Assembly (NCBI GenBank): GCA_963579135.1
Contig: CAUZFB010000046.1
Location: 1-17,870 of the forward strand
From: CALGTL01 sp963579135
GTDB lineage: Bacteria > Chloroflexota > Dehalococcoidia > Lucifugimonadales > Australimonadaceae
Direction of reading: 5' to 3'
Length of the DNA: 17,870 nt
Shown: piece after piece, positions 7,749-15,367 of the stretch
How positions within the stretch are numbered: position 1 is the first letter of the stretch
Layout of the letters: every line of letters begins with the position of its first letter
Program-made: the position numbers and the translations under genes
The notes under the pieces: generated by a model
What the model saw: the letters and a program-made list of their open reading frames with translations, nothing else
Database searches by the model: none
Told to the model about the DNA's origin: nothing

Positions 7749-8891
7749 CTACGGCGCGAATGACGCGAGCGTGGCACGCACCGCCGCTTCGAATTGAGTG
7801 CGCTGCCAGCGGCGAATATCTGGCGACACTAGCTCTTCATCCACCGTCTGTGGCGCGCGCGCCAATCGCTCGAGGCTTCGCATAGGCCACAACAGCGACG
7901 GGTCCATAGCCAGCTTTTCGCCTTCAGCAACCCGCCATTCCTTGAGGCGCGCTAACACTGCGGCTTCCGATGCGGAGGGCCGGGGCCGGAAAGGTGTGCG
8001 TCCCGGAGGCCGTTTCAGGGGTCCCGCCGCGAGACCTTCCTTAACGGCGCGGGCGATGGCTAATCCAAGTCGGCGCCGTGTCTGCTCACCGAGGCCTTTC
8101 ACCTCAGCCAGGTCAATCTCCGGCTCGGTCGCAATGGCGACCAGCGCCTCTGCCGAGATGACGAACGCAGTGGGCCGGTCGAGTCTACGGGCCTCGCCCT
8201 CGCGCAGGATCCAAAGCGCCTTCAGCACGGCAAGCCCGCGGCCGTTCAACTTGTGTGAGCCGCGCACAGCAAGATAGGCAGAATCAGGGTCTGGTGGTGT
8301 GTAGCGAATCTGCTCAAGCCGCTGCAACTCCTCAGCGACCCAGGCGCTACGCCCTAGCTTAGCCACGCGCTCGTCAATGGCATCGCGCACTTCTCCGAGG
8401 TAGATGACGTCAGCGGCGGCATACTCCAACGCCGCTTCAGGCAACGGGCGCTTAGACCAGTCAGACCGCTGCAAGCGCTGATCTTTGGCGATGACGTGTC
8501 CTAACAGATCCTCGATGAGCGCGGCGTAACCGAAACGATCGAGCCCGGCGAAGCGTGCTCCGGTGTTCGTGTCATAAACAGCCTGCAACTCGAAGCCCCA
8601 ATCGCGGTTGAGTCCACGCAGGTCAAAGTCCGCGCCATGGAAAATCTTCTCCACGCGGGGGCTCTCGAACACCTCCCGCAACTCGCCAATGTCGATGGCC
8701 ACCAATGGATCGATGATGAACACGCGGTCGTCCGCGACGACTTGAATCAGGCAAGTCTTCTCAGGGTAGTGATGCCGGGAGTCCGCCTCGGTGTCCACGC
8801 CCAACCGCGCCGACGATGAAATCGACGTCACGGCAGCGCGCAGGCCTTTAGGATCATCCACCCATACGTATGAAACTTCGCGTTCTGGCAA
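7749..8891 (-). CDS. rnd: ribonuclease D (DEDDy 3'-5' exonuclease with HRDC domain)
   Basis: About 380 residues. The exonuclease domain shows the DEDDy residues: Asp33 and Glu35 in GVDTEAD, Asp90 in HGADFDLRGL, and Tyr157/Asp161 in EYAAADVIYL. An HRDC domain follows at about residues 215-295 (LNGRGLAVLKALWILREGEA through EVKGLGEQTRRRLG), and the C-terminal region may hold a second, degenerate one. RNase D trims the 3' ends of tRNA precursors and other small RNAs. The start is a TTG at 8891 with only a weak AGG upstream. The frame stays open to the upstream stop but contains no ATG, GTG or TTG there; an internal GTG at 8861 is the alternative. It belongs to the minus-strand run and is followed 53 bases later by the hydroxylase gene. 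Confidence 0.92.
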   Translation of the reverse strand: MPEREVSYVWVDDPKGLRAAVTSISSSARLGVDTEADSRHHYPEKTCLIQVVADDRVFIIDPLVAIDIGELREVFESPRVEKIFHGADFDLRGLNRDWGFELQAVYDTNTGARFAGLDRFGYAALIEDLLGHVIAKDQRLQRSDWSKRPLPEAALEYAAADVIYLGEVRDAIDERVAKLGRSAWVAEELQRLEQIRYTPPDPDSAYLAVRGSHKLNGRGLAVLKALWILREGEARRLDRPTAFVISAEALVAIATEPEIDLAEVKGLGEQTRRRLGLAIARAVKEGLAAGPLKRPPGRTPFRPRPSASEAAVLARLKEWRVAEGEKLAMDPSLLWPMRSLERLARAPQTVDEELVSPDIRRWQRTQFEAAVRATLASFAP

Positions 8892-8948
8892 TGGAATCTG
8901 AACCTGACTCTCTTCCCGGTCTGCGGGGGATGATGAAGCAGTACCCCT

Positions 8949-8973
8949 CAGCAGGTCAACCGCTATCCTGCTG
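8949..8973. repeat. perfect 7-base inverted repeat upstream of rnd
   Basis: CAGCAGG at 8949-8955 and CCTGCTG at 8967-8973 form a perfect dyad around an 11-base centre, in the 96-base gap between rnd and the unrecognised gene. It has no T run on either side, so it is not a standard terminator. It could be an operator or an mRNA hairpin in the rnd leader. Chance occurrence is possible. Confidence 0.3.
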
Positions 8974-8987
8974 CTCGATAGTCGAAA

Positions 8988-9569
8988 CTAGGGCCATTCC
9001 GTCCAGGATTCCGCGAACGCGAGCGCGCACGAACTGAACTCACGCCCGTCCCAATCACGTTGCTGCGGTTGTCCCGTCGCGTGGTCACCATTCAGCGTGA
9101 GACGGGCACCCATACAGGGGATCAGTACCGTCGACACGCCGTAGGGCCTATCCGGTTGACTGAACGGTTGTGTGTGGCGCAGAAGCGGCTCACCGATGTC
9201 GTACCACGTGAGCGAGATGTCTTCGTCGTCCGCATTGACGTGCTCGGTCCAGAACGAGCGCAGATCCCCCGAACTCTCAAAATCAGCGTCGGTCACCGGA
9301 AGTGTCGTGTCGCGAAGTTCTTCGCTCAGCACGCCTTGCACGGTGTCTTGGAGCCACCGCGTCAACGCGATGTTGTCGGAGTAAGCGCGCCACTGCCCGT
9401 CTGTCAATTCGCTTTTCAGGAACAGCACGTGCCCGTATCCCTTGGGGCTCAGAATCACGCGCCAGAAACTTGCGTTCGTGGTCACTGGTCCGTCTGGAGA
9501 AGCGGACAATCTCATGAACGGGTTCTCGCCCGTGAGGATCACCTTGTTAGCATCGAACCCTGTGGTCAT
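8988..9569 (-). CDS. hypothetical Trp-rich acidic protein
   Basis: I do not recognise this 193-residue protein. It has no signal peptide or membrane helix and is acidic overall, with eight tryptophans (about 4%), including ASFWRVILS, GQWRAY, SFWTEH, LTWYDIG and the C-terminal AESWTEWP. Alternating hydrophobic patterns (FWRVILSPKGYGHVLFLKSE, VSTVLIPCMGARLTL) suggest a beta-rich core. There are two cysteines, in LIPCMG and FSSCAL, and no known catalytic motif. ATG 9569 is chosen because GGAGG (9576-9580) lies six bases upstream; a start at 9599 would overlap the MFS gene and lacks such a site. It follows the MFS transporter by 19 bases and so is probably co-transcribed with it. It is very likely a real gene of unknown function. 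Confidence 0.75.
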   Translation of the reverse strand: MTTGFDANKVILTGENPFMRLSASPDGPVTTNASFWRVILSPKGYGHVLFLKSELTDGQWRAYSDNIALTRWLQDTVQGVLSEELRDTTLPVTDADFESSGDLRSFWTEHVNADDEDISLTWYDIGEPLLRHTQPFSQPDRPYGVSTVLIPCMGARLTLNGDHATGQPQQRDWDGREFSSCALAFAESWTEWP

Positions 9570-9588
9570 CGACCACCTCCAGCCGTGG

Positions 9589-10908
9589 TCACTGACCACC
9601 TTGGATTGAAATATGTTCCGCCGTCGGCACCGCTCGTGGCCCTGCCGTCTCGCGGCCGAGAAATGCCATCACCAGCGCCGCTATGGAGAGCCACACGGCG
9701 AGACTCCCGAAGGCGAATGCGTGACCCACGCTGTGGTAAACGGCCCCTATCACCATCGGCCCCAAGAATGCTCCGATCGCCTGGAACATCATCACCACTC
9801 CCAAGAACGATCCTCGATGCTCAGATGGTGCGATGTCCATGGCGTAGGTGTGGGTCGTACCCATGGTCATCCCCTCGCCGGAGCCTTGGATCGACACTGC
9901 CAACAGGACCAACACGAACGTATCACTCATCGTCAGCAGCGTCGACGCTGCTGCGAGCAGCAGCAATCCCGGCACGATGCTCACTTTGCGCCCAAACCTA
10001 TCTGCCAGCATGCCGTTGGGGAACGCAACCAGGAACGCAAGGAACGCCGCCAAACCCACCAGCAGACCCACTCCGCTCTCGCCCACGCCCAGCTCTTGCG
10101 AGGCGTAAATAGGTAGCAGCGCTTGCAGTACGGCAGTCTGCGTCATGGAAAAACCGATGATCGTGAGCGCCAACGCTACGAATGATCGGTTGCGCATCGC
10201 CCGCCAAACCACAGTACGTGGGGATTCCGCAGCGAAGACAGGAGCGTCGCTCGAGTGCCGCGCAACAGGTGCGAGAGGTTCAGGCTTCGTCTCTTTGACC
10301 ATGAAGAGCACGGTGAGCACGATTACAACCTTCGACGCGCCGTTGATGAGAAATACAGCGGGTAGGCTGATGGTCGCGGCGACCACACCCGCAAGCGCAG
10401 GTCCCGCGACAAACCCCAAACGCGTCGACATCTGCCGTAGCGCCAACACTCGCCCTCGATTGCCGGTGGACGTCACGTCCGAAAGCAGGACGTTCGCCGA
10501 CGTGTTCCACATGGACACGCCTATCTGGCCTACGAACTCGAGCACGAGGAACGTCGTGAAATCCCCAGCCATGAACTGCCCGACGTTAGAAACTCCCCGT
10601 AACCCGGCGCCAAACATGACCAACGGTTTGCGGCCCACACGATCTGCGAGGTAGCCCGTGATGGGTCCGGTGAAAATTCGAGGGATGGCGTTCATCCCAA
10701 TAACGACCGCGACCAGGAAGGTATTGCCGGTCAGAGCATACGCAAATAGGGGTCGCGCCAGGTGTTGCGCACCTGTGCCAAATCCCCACGTGAAGAACGA
10801 GAAAAAAATCGGCGCACTCGTGGGGCTGAAAATGCGCTTCTGATCAGGGTCGGTCAATAAAGTGCTCCTCGCCGCGCGCGCCAGAACAGCGTGCAACCTG
10901 CGGAGCAT
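9589..10908 (-). CDS. MFS transporter (drug/metabolite efflux-like)
   Basis: 439 residues with about twelve hydrophobic segments. The MFS motif A appears in both halves: GYLADRVGRKPL in the loop after helix 2 (residues 85-96) and GMLADRFGRKVS in the equivalent loop of the second half. A polar central loop (KETKPEPLAPVARHSSDAPV) separates the halves. The motif pattern and the SGEGMTMG segment resemble proton-coupled exporters more than sugar importers, but substrate and direction are unknown. ATG 10908 is preceded by a G-rich stretch. The gene starts 34 bases after glutamate dehydrogenase and ends 19 bases before the Trp-rich protein, so all three are probably on one transcript. Confidence 0.9.
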   Translation of the reverse strand: MLRRLHAVLARAARSTLLTDPDQKRIFSPTSAPIFFSFFTWGFGTGAQHLARPLFAYALTGNTFLVAVVIGMNAIPRIFTGPITGYLADRVGRKPLVMFGAGLRGVSNVGQFMAGDFTTFLVLEFVGQIGVSMWNTSANVLLSDVTSTGNRGRVLALRQMSTRLGFVAGPALAGVVAATISLPAVFLINGASKVVIVLTVLFMVKETKPEPLAPVARHSSDAPVFAAESPRTVVWRAMRNRSFVALALTIIGFSMTQTAVLQALLPIYASQELGVGESGVGLLVGLAAFLAFLVAFPNGMLADRFGRKVSIVPGLLLLAAASTLLTMSDTFVLVLLAVSIQGSGEGMTMGTTHTYAMDIAPSEHRGSFLGVVMMFQAIGAFLGPMVIGAVYHSVGHAFAFGSLAVWLSIAALVMAFLGRETAGPRAVPTAEHISIQGGQ

Positions 10909-10942
10909 AGCACCCCCGTGACAGTGGCGTTCCAGGTGGTAA

Positions 10943-12199
10943 TCAGATGACGAACCCGCGGAGCTCAGAAGCCTTCGCCACCCGTTCCACTCCTATCTCG
11001 TAGGCCGCCTCGCGGAAAGTGAGGTCGCTATTTTTCACCAACGACGTCACAGCGTTGTACGCGCGAAGCATGCGCTCTTTCAGCGCCTCGTTGACCCGGC
11101 CTTCGTCCCAGTTGTACTGCTGAAGGTTCTGCGTCCACTCGAAATACGAGACCACGACGCCGCCTGCGTTGACCAGGATGTCCGGCAGCACAGGGATACC
11201 ACGCTCTTTGAAGATGGCGTCGGCGTCGGGCGTCACCGGCTGGTTCGCAGCCTCCAACACGAGCCGTGTCTGGATACTACCCGCGTTGGACGCATTGATG
11301 ACGTTCTCGACGGCCGCAGGAACGACGATATCCGACTCCACCTTGAAGATGTCCTCGCGAGGGAGCGGAGTACCTCCAGGGAAGCCCGCTACCGACCCGT
11401 GCTCGTTCCTATACTTCACGAGTTCGGGTATATCCAGCAGCCGATCGTTGTATACGCCGCCCAGATGATCCGCGACCGCTACGAAACGGGCGCCCTCACC
11501 GTGAGCGATCTGCGCGAACCATGAGCCGACGTTACCGAAACCTTGCAGAACAACGCGGCAATCGCGGAGGTCTATTCCCATGTCGGTGGCGGCGGCCTGC
11601 AGCACATACATCGCCCCACGGCCTGTCGCCGCCTCTCGGCCCGCGGAGCCACCAACTTCGAGTGGCTTGCCGGTGGCCACAGCCGGCGTATACCCGTTCG
11701 CCTGGCCGTAGGCGTCCATGATCCATGCCATGGTCTGGGCGTTGGTGCCAAGATCCGGCGCCACGATGTCCCGGTGTGGGCCGATCAGGTGCTGGATGCT
11801 GCTGGTGTAACGCCGGGTCAGGCGGTTGAGCTCGCCCGAGCTTAACTCAAGCGGATCGACCATGATTCCGCCTTTGGCTCCTCCGAACGGGATGTCCACC
11901 AATGCAGTCTTCCACGTCATTAGCATGGCGAGCGCACGCACCTCATCCTCGTTAGCCCGTGGGTGGAAGCGAATGCCTCCCTTGTATGGGCCTCGCGCCG
12001 CGTTGTGCTGAACGCGGTAGCCGATGAACACCTCAACGTTGCCATCATCCATACGCACCGGCAAGGCGACGCGCAATTCACGCCACGGCTCGACGAACAG
12101 GCTGCGCATGCCCTGGGAGATACCCAATCGCGTCGCCGCCCGTTCGAACGAGGCAATCACGTCTTGTTGTGCGCTCCGCTCTTCACTCTCTGCCGCCAT
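10943..12199 (-). CDS. gdhA: glutamate dehydrogenase (Glu/Leu/Phe/Val dehydrogenase family)
   Basis: 418 residues, the size of hexameric bacterial glutamate dehydrogenases. From ATG 12199 the substrate lysines are Lys73 (GPYKGGIRFHP), Lys97 (TWKTAL) and catalytic Lys109 (GGAKGGI). Lys73 is the residue that binds the glutamate side-chain carboxylate and is replaced in leucine dehydrogenases, so glutamate is the likely substrate. The Rossmann domain has GFGNVG at 220-225, and NAGGVVVSYFEW is the usual late motif. It interconverts glutamate and 2-oxoglutarate plus ammonia in the cytoplasm; the NAD or NADP preference is not settled here. AGGAGG (12206-12211) six bases before the ATG fixes the start, rather than 12232. 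It sits between two MFS genes. Confidence 0.95.
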   Translation of the reverse strand: MAAESEERSAQQDVIASFERAATRLGISQGMRSLFVEPWRELRVALPVRMDDGNVEVFIGYRVQHNAARGPYKGGIRFHPRANEDEVRALAMLMTWKTALVDIPFGGAKGGIMVDPLELSSGELNRLTRRYTSSIQHLIGPHRDIVAPDLGTNAQTMAWIMDAYGQANGYTPAVATGKPLEVGGSAGREAATGRGAMYVLQAAATDMGIDLRDCRVVLQGFGNVGSWFAQIAHGEGARFVAVADHLGGVYNDRLLDIPELVKYRNEHGSVAGFPGGTPLPREDIFKVESDIVVPAAVENVINASNAGSIQTRLVLEAANQPVTPDADAIFKERGIPVLPDILVNAGGVVVSYFEWTQNLQQYNWDEGRVNEALKERMLRAYNAVTSLVKNSDLTFREAAYEIGVERVAKASELRGFVI

Positions 12200-12249
12200 G
12201 CCAATCCTCCTAGCTGCCGATCCCGAGCGCACCGAGCACTGAAGATACT

Positions 12250-13563
12250 CTAACGGTTTTCAACCGCAGGAACTGATGGCGGGTCGCCCGGGGGACGCGC
12301 GAGCAGCAGTGCCAACACCACAAGTCCCAGTGACGCGAAGAATATCTTGAACGGCACGGTGTAGTCACCCGTAGCGTCGTATAGATAGCCCGCCAAGAGT
12401 GGGCCTGCCGCGCCGATCGGCCCCGCGGCCAATTGGCCAAAACCACGGATCGCTCCTGCGTGAGCGCGACCGAAGTAGTTCGCGAACAACACCACCTGCG
12501 CGACCGTCCAACCGCCGATGCCCAGGCCGAACAGCACGGAAAAGAACAGCGCCATTGCCATGTTGTCCGCAAAGATCAGGACCAGCATCGCCGCCGCAAG
12601 TAACAAAGTGGCGAACACGGTCACCCAGCGCACGGGGAAACTGTCCATCAGCGCACCCCAGCCGTATGCAGACAATGCTGCTGTGCCTGCGAAGATGAAG
12701 ACGAATACACCGGCGAACGCGTCAGCGACGCCTCTATCCTGGAAGCTCGCGACGGCATGCAGATTCACCGCCGTCTGTGCGAACACCACAGTGGTTATCG
12801 CTATAACAATCATCCAAAACGCCAGAGTCCGCGTCGCGTCGTGCAGTGTCCAAGACGCGTCTTTGGCGCCATCGGCTGAGGCGCCCGCGGCGGCCTCTCC
12901 CGCTGGTGGAACAACATCGCCGTCGGGCAGCATGGCGAGATCCTCTGGCCGGCGGCGTAGGAAGATCCAGCCCGGCACCACGATCAAAGAGAACGTGACC
13001 ACGGCCAGCATGGCATAGGCGTGCCGCCAGCTCAGCCATAGGATGATGGGCGCGATGAACAGTGGGAATATCGCCTGACCGGAACGCAAACCGATGCCTA
13101 GGAATGACACCGCACGGCCGCGCTTGCGAATGAACCAGTTCGCTATCGCAACGGATGTCCCCATATTAACCCCGGCGAGTGCTGCAGTTCGGCCTGCACC
13201 AAACAGGATCCAGAACTGCCAGACCTCCTGCATCATGGCGAGCCCGATCAGTACGCCGGTGATGACCATGCCGGAGATAACCACCAGCATTCGAGCGCCA
13301 TAGCGATCTATGTACTGGCCGACGATGGACGAAGCTACAGAACCCAGGAGACTGCCGATGGTGAACGCAAGCGAGATATCGCCTCGCGACCACCCGGTGT
13401 CGTCGCCAATCGGCTTGACGAACACGGAGAGCACCGGCCCGTACATAGGTACCTGCGCGAACGAGACAAGGACGGACGTCGCTACAATCCCCCAACCGTA
13501 GTACCCACGTTTGAAGGGCCAGAGGCGCGGAATGCCTGGGTGAGGAGTGTCAGAGGCATGCAT
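12250..13563 (-). CDS. MFS transporter, oxalate/formate or monocarboxylate-like
   Basis: 437 residues with about twelve membrane segments. The N-terminal half reads YGWGIVATSVLVSFAQVPMY, then VFVKPIGDDTGWSRGDISLA and GQYIDRYGARM. This pattern, a 'F.KP....GWSR..IS' stretch followed by a 'DR.GAR' loop, is characteristic of the OFA/monocarboxylate-porter branch of the MFS. The likely substrate class is small carboxylates, but this is inference. A long Ala-rich central loop (PPAGEAAAGASADGAKDA) separates the halves. ATG 13563 has no strong ribosome binding site. It is the first gene of the minus-strand run, divergent from the methyltransferase gene, and is followed 50 bases later by glutamate dehydrogenase. 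An amino-acid or keto-acid transport role linked to that enzyme is plausible. Confidence 0.88.
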   Translation of the reverse strand: MHASDTPHPGIPRLWPFKRGYYGWGIVATSVLVSFAQVPMYGPVLSVFVKPIGDDTGWSRGDISLAFTIGSLLGSVASSIVGQYIDRYGARMLVVISGMVITGVLIGLAMMQEVWQFWILFGAGRTAALAGVNMGTSVAIANWFIRKRGRAVSFLGIGLRSGQAIFPLFIAPIILWLSWRHAYAMLAVVTFSLIVVPGWIFLRRRPEDLAMLPDGDVVPPAGEAAAGASADGAKDASWTLHDATRTLAFWMIVIAITTVVFAQTAVNLHAVASFQDRGVADAFAGVFVFIFAGTAALSAYGWGALMDSFPVRWVTVFATLLLAAAMLVLIFADNMAMALFFSVLFGLGIGGWTVAQVVLFANYFGRAHAGAIRGFGQLAAGPIGAAGPLLAGYLYDATGDYTVPFKIFFASLGLVVLALLLARPPGDPPSVPAVENR

Positions 13564-13575
13564 GCGCGCTCAGCA

Positions 13576-13612
13576 TACGCTACCCCCCCTTGGTCTGCTA
13601 CGCTGCCCCCCC
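13576..13612. repeat. two direct repeats TACGCT(A/G)C7 in the divergent intergenic region
   Basis: TACGCTA followed by seven C (13576-13589) and TACGCTG followed by seven C (13599-13612) match at 13 of 14 positions. Their starts are 23 bases apart, close to two helical turns. They lie between the divergent MFS and methyltransferase genes, where promoters for both must be. Their position and spacing fit tandem regulator-binding sites; a slippage-derived duplication is the alternative. Confidence 0.5.
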
Positions 13613-13619
13613 AGATTCC

Positions 13620-13627
13620 GGGGAGGT
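13620..13627 (+). promoter_or_regulatory. ribosome binding site fixing a TTG start
   Basis: GGGGAGGT lies five bases before the TTG at 13633. It decides the start of the methyltransferase, because the ATG codons further upstream (from 13540) fall in or beyond the divergent promoter region and have no such site. Confidence 0.75.
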
Positions 13628-13632
13628 CATCC

Positions 13633-14544
13633 TTGGCGTACGACCACGTCCGGCAGCTGCTCAAGGGCGGGAAGACTGTAATCCTTGACGGTGCCATGGG
13701 TACGGAGATTCAGGCGCGCGGATCCAACCTGCTGCGAGTCGCATGGGGTGGCCCAGCGAGCATCGAGAGCCCTGACATGGTTCGGGGAATCCACGCCGAC
13801 TACATCAGCGCGGGTGCCGACGTCATCACGACCAACACCTTTCGCGGCTCCCGCCCACGCCTTCGCGCCAACGGTCTTGAGGCCGAGCTAGCCTCGCTCA
13901 ACCAACGCTCTGTGGCCCTGGCCATCGAAGCACTATCGCGCGCTGGCGCAGCGGTGGATCGCGTCGCCATCGCGGGCGCTATCTCGACGGCGAGTGTGCG
14001 CGAGTTAGAGGAGCCCCATGAAGGCTACGATGCCTACGTCGAGCAGGCGAAGCTCCTCGCGGATGCAGGCGCTGACCTAATCTTACTGGAGATGCTGAAG
14101 GATATTCATCAGACGCAAGCAGCGCTCGCCGCCGCCGCAGAGACCGGTCTCCCCGTATGGGCAGGATTCTCCTGCCGCACCGACGAAGAGGGAGTTCTTC
14201 GGGTTCTCGAAGGCAACCGGGAAGGCGCTCTCGCACCGACGTTCCATGAAGCGCTCTCTGCAATCGGCGAGCTACAGGTCGACGCCGCACTCATCATGCA
14301 CACGACCGTCGAGGACGTGACGCCCGCGCTGGCGGTGCTCGGCACGCACTGGAACGGGCCGACCGGTGCGTACCCACACGTGGGAAACTTTACGAGGCCA
14401 AACTGGGAATTCAATCAAGCGATACGCCCGGCCCTCATCACTGGCGCAGCGTCTCAATGGCAAGCGCAAGGCGCACAGATATTCGGTACGTGCTGTGGGC
14501 TTGGTCCTGATTACATCAGCGCCCTGAACACGATGCTCCGCTAG
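13633..14544 (+). CDS. homocysteine S-methyltransferase family protein
   Basis: 303 residues starting at TTG 13633. It has the barrel motifs of the family: TVILDGAMGTEIQARG (about 15-30), the ADYISAGADVITTNTFRGS segment, AGADLILLEML, GFSCRTDEEG (Cys181) and the C-terminal GTCCGLGPDYI with the zinc ligands Cys287-Cys288. The family moves a methyl group from S-methylmethionine, betaine or methyl-folate to homocysteine using zinc. The third canonical ligand, the cysteine of the 'GxNC' motif, is not there: the equivalent stretch reads ALIMHTTVED, with Thr224 at the Cys position and His223 beside it. The substrate is therefore uncertain. The gene is divergent from the MFS gene and its stop is one base from the convergent ABC permease stop. 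Confidence 0.88.
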   Translation: MAYDHVRQLLKGGKTVILDGAMGTEIQARGSNLLRVAWGGPASIESPDMVRGIHADYISAGADVITTNTFRGSRPRLRANGLEAELASLNQRSVALAIEALSRAGAAVDRVAIAGAISTASVRELEEPHEGYDAYVEQAKLLADAGADLILLEMLKDIHQTQAALAAAAETGLPVWAGFSCRTDEEGVLRVLEGNREGALAPTFHEALSAIGELQVDAALIMHTTVEDVTPALAVLGTHWNGPTGAYPHVGNFTRPNWEFNQAIRPALITGAASQWQAQGAQIFGTCCGLGPDYISALNTMLR

Positions 14545-14545
14545 T

Positions 14546-15367
14546 TCACCTGCGCCGCACACGACCCAATAGCGACCACATCGCCAGCGGGACACTCAGG
14601 AGCGCCACCGAACCGATGCCGGCGAACGCCGCCAGCAGGTCCTCGACAACCCAGCCCTCACTAACCAATGAGCGCATGCCCTGCAGAAGGTAAGTCACCG
14701 GGTTGAACTTCACCACCTGCGACATCCAACCTGTCAGCGCTTCCTCGGGGACGAAGACTGTCGTAAGAAAGGTCACCGGCAGGAATAGCAGGAAACTCGA
14801 ATTAACGGCGGCAGGATTGCCCGTTTTAAGCGCAACCGCATAGGGCAAACCGTTGTAAGCCAACGCCCAGATTCCGGCGATACCCAAGAACGCGATGATT
14901 CCCAAGAGGCCGGTTTCAAAGCGAACTCCCACAATCAATCCCAAGGCGATTACAGGGATGGACAAGGCCATCACCAGCACTAGGTCCGCCACCATAAAGC
15001 CGAGCAGCATCGCGTACCGATTCACGGGCGTCAGTGCCAGGCGATCGAAGTAGCCACCTTGGATGTCCAGCACCAGGACATTCGCCCTCGTAACACCCGT
15101 CACCGCGAACAGGATCGCCACCGGCAACTGGAACGCCTTGTAGTCCAGCCCGGGCATCCGTTCCGCAACGTCCTGCAGAGCGCCAACGTTCACTGCGAAG
15201 AAGAACATCGGCACCACCAGCGCCGGAATGATCGACTCCGGGTCGCGGGGGATCGACCTCAGGGCGCGCCCGCCTAGGCTGATCACATCGCGGATGAAAC
15301 CTGCGCGGCGCGCCTTCACCGCGCTGCGCGGCTGCGTACCCTGAGCCGTGTCCCGTGCAGCCCTCAT
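14546..15367 (-). CDS. ABC-2 type transporter permease (DrrB-like)
   Basis: 273 residues with about six membrane helices after a basic N-terminus. Typical ABC-2 permease features are PRDPESIIPALVVPMFFFAV at the first helix, the amphipathic DIQGGYFDRLALTPVNRYAM loop, and NPAAVNSSFLLFLPVTFLTT, then VFVPEEALTGWMSQVVKFNP before the last helices. With the adjacent ATPase it forms an exporter of hydrophobic compounds such as drugs, lipids or polyketides; the cargo is not identifiable. The start ATG (15367) overlaps the ATPase stop as ATGA and has GAGGAGG seven bases upstream, so the two subunits are translationally coupled. Its stop is separated by one base from that of the convergent methyltransferase. 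Confidence 0.93.
   Translation of the reverse strand: MRAARDTAQGTQPRSAVKARRAGFIRDVISLGGRALRSIPRDPESIIPALVVPMFFFAVNVGALQDVAERMPGLDYKAFQLPVAILFAVTGVTRANVLVLDIQGGYFDRLALTPVNRYAMLLGFMVADLVLVMALSIPVIALGLIVGVRFETGLLGIIAFLGIAGIWALAYNGLPYAVALKTGNPAAVNSSFLLFLPVTFLTTVFVPEEALTGWMSQVVKFNPVTYLLQGMRSLVSEGWVVEDLLAAFAGIGSVALLSVPLAMWSLLGRVRRR

Noticed and set aside
8931..8959. TTGACC (8954-8959, minus strand) as a -35 box for rnd
   Set aside because: The hexamer at the proper spacing is TCATCA, a poor -10, so no promoter is called.
9060..10112. Plus-strand open frame of 350 codons opposite the Trp-rich protein and MFS gene
   Set aside because: It crosses two minus-strand genes and their junction, and is rich in Arg, Ser and Pro without any motif; a shadow frame.
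13540..13632. Longer N-terminus of the methyltransferase starting at 13540
   Set aside because: It would begin inside the divergent MFS gene and run through the C7 repeats; the strong GGGGAGGT before TTG 13633 gives a better start.
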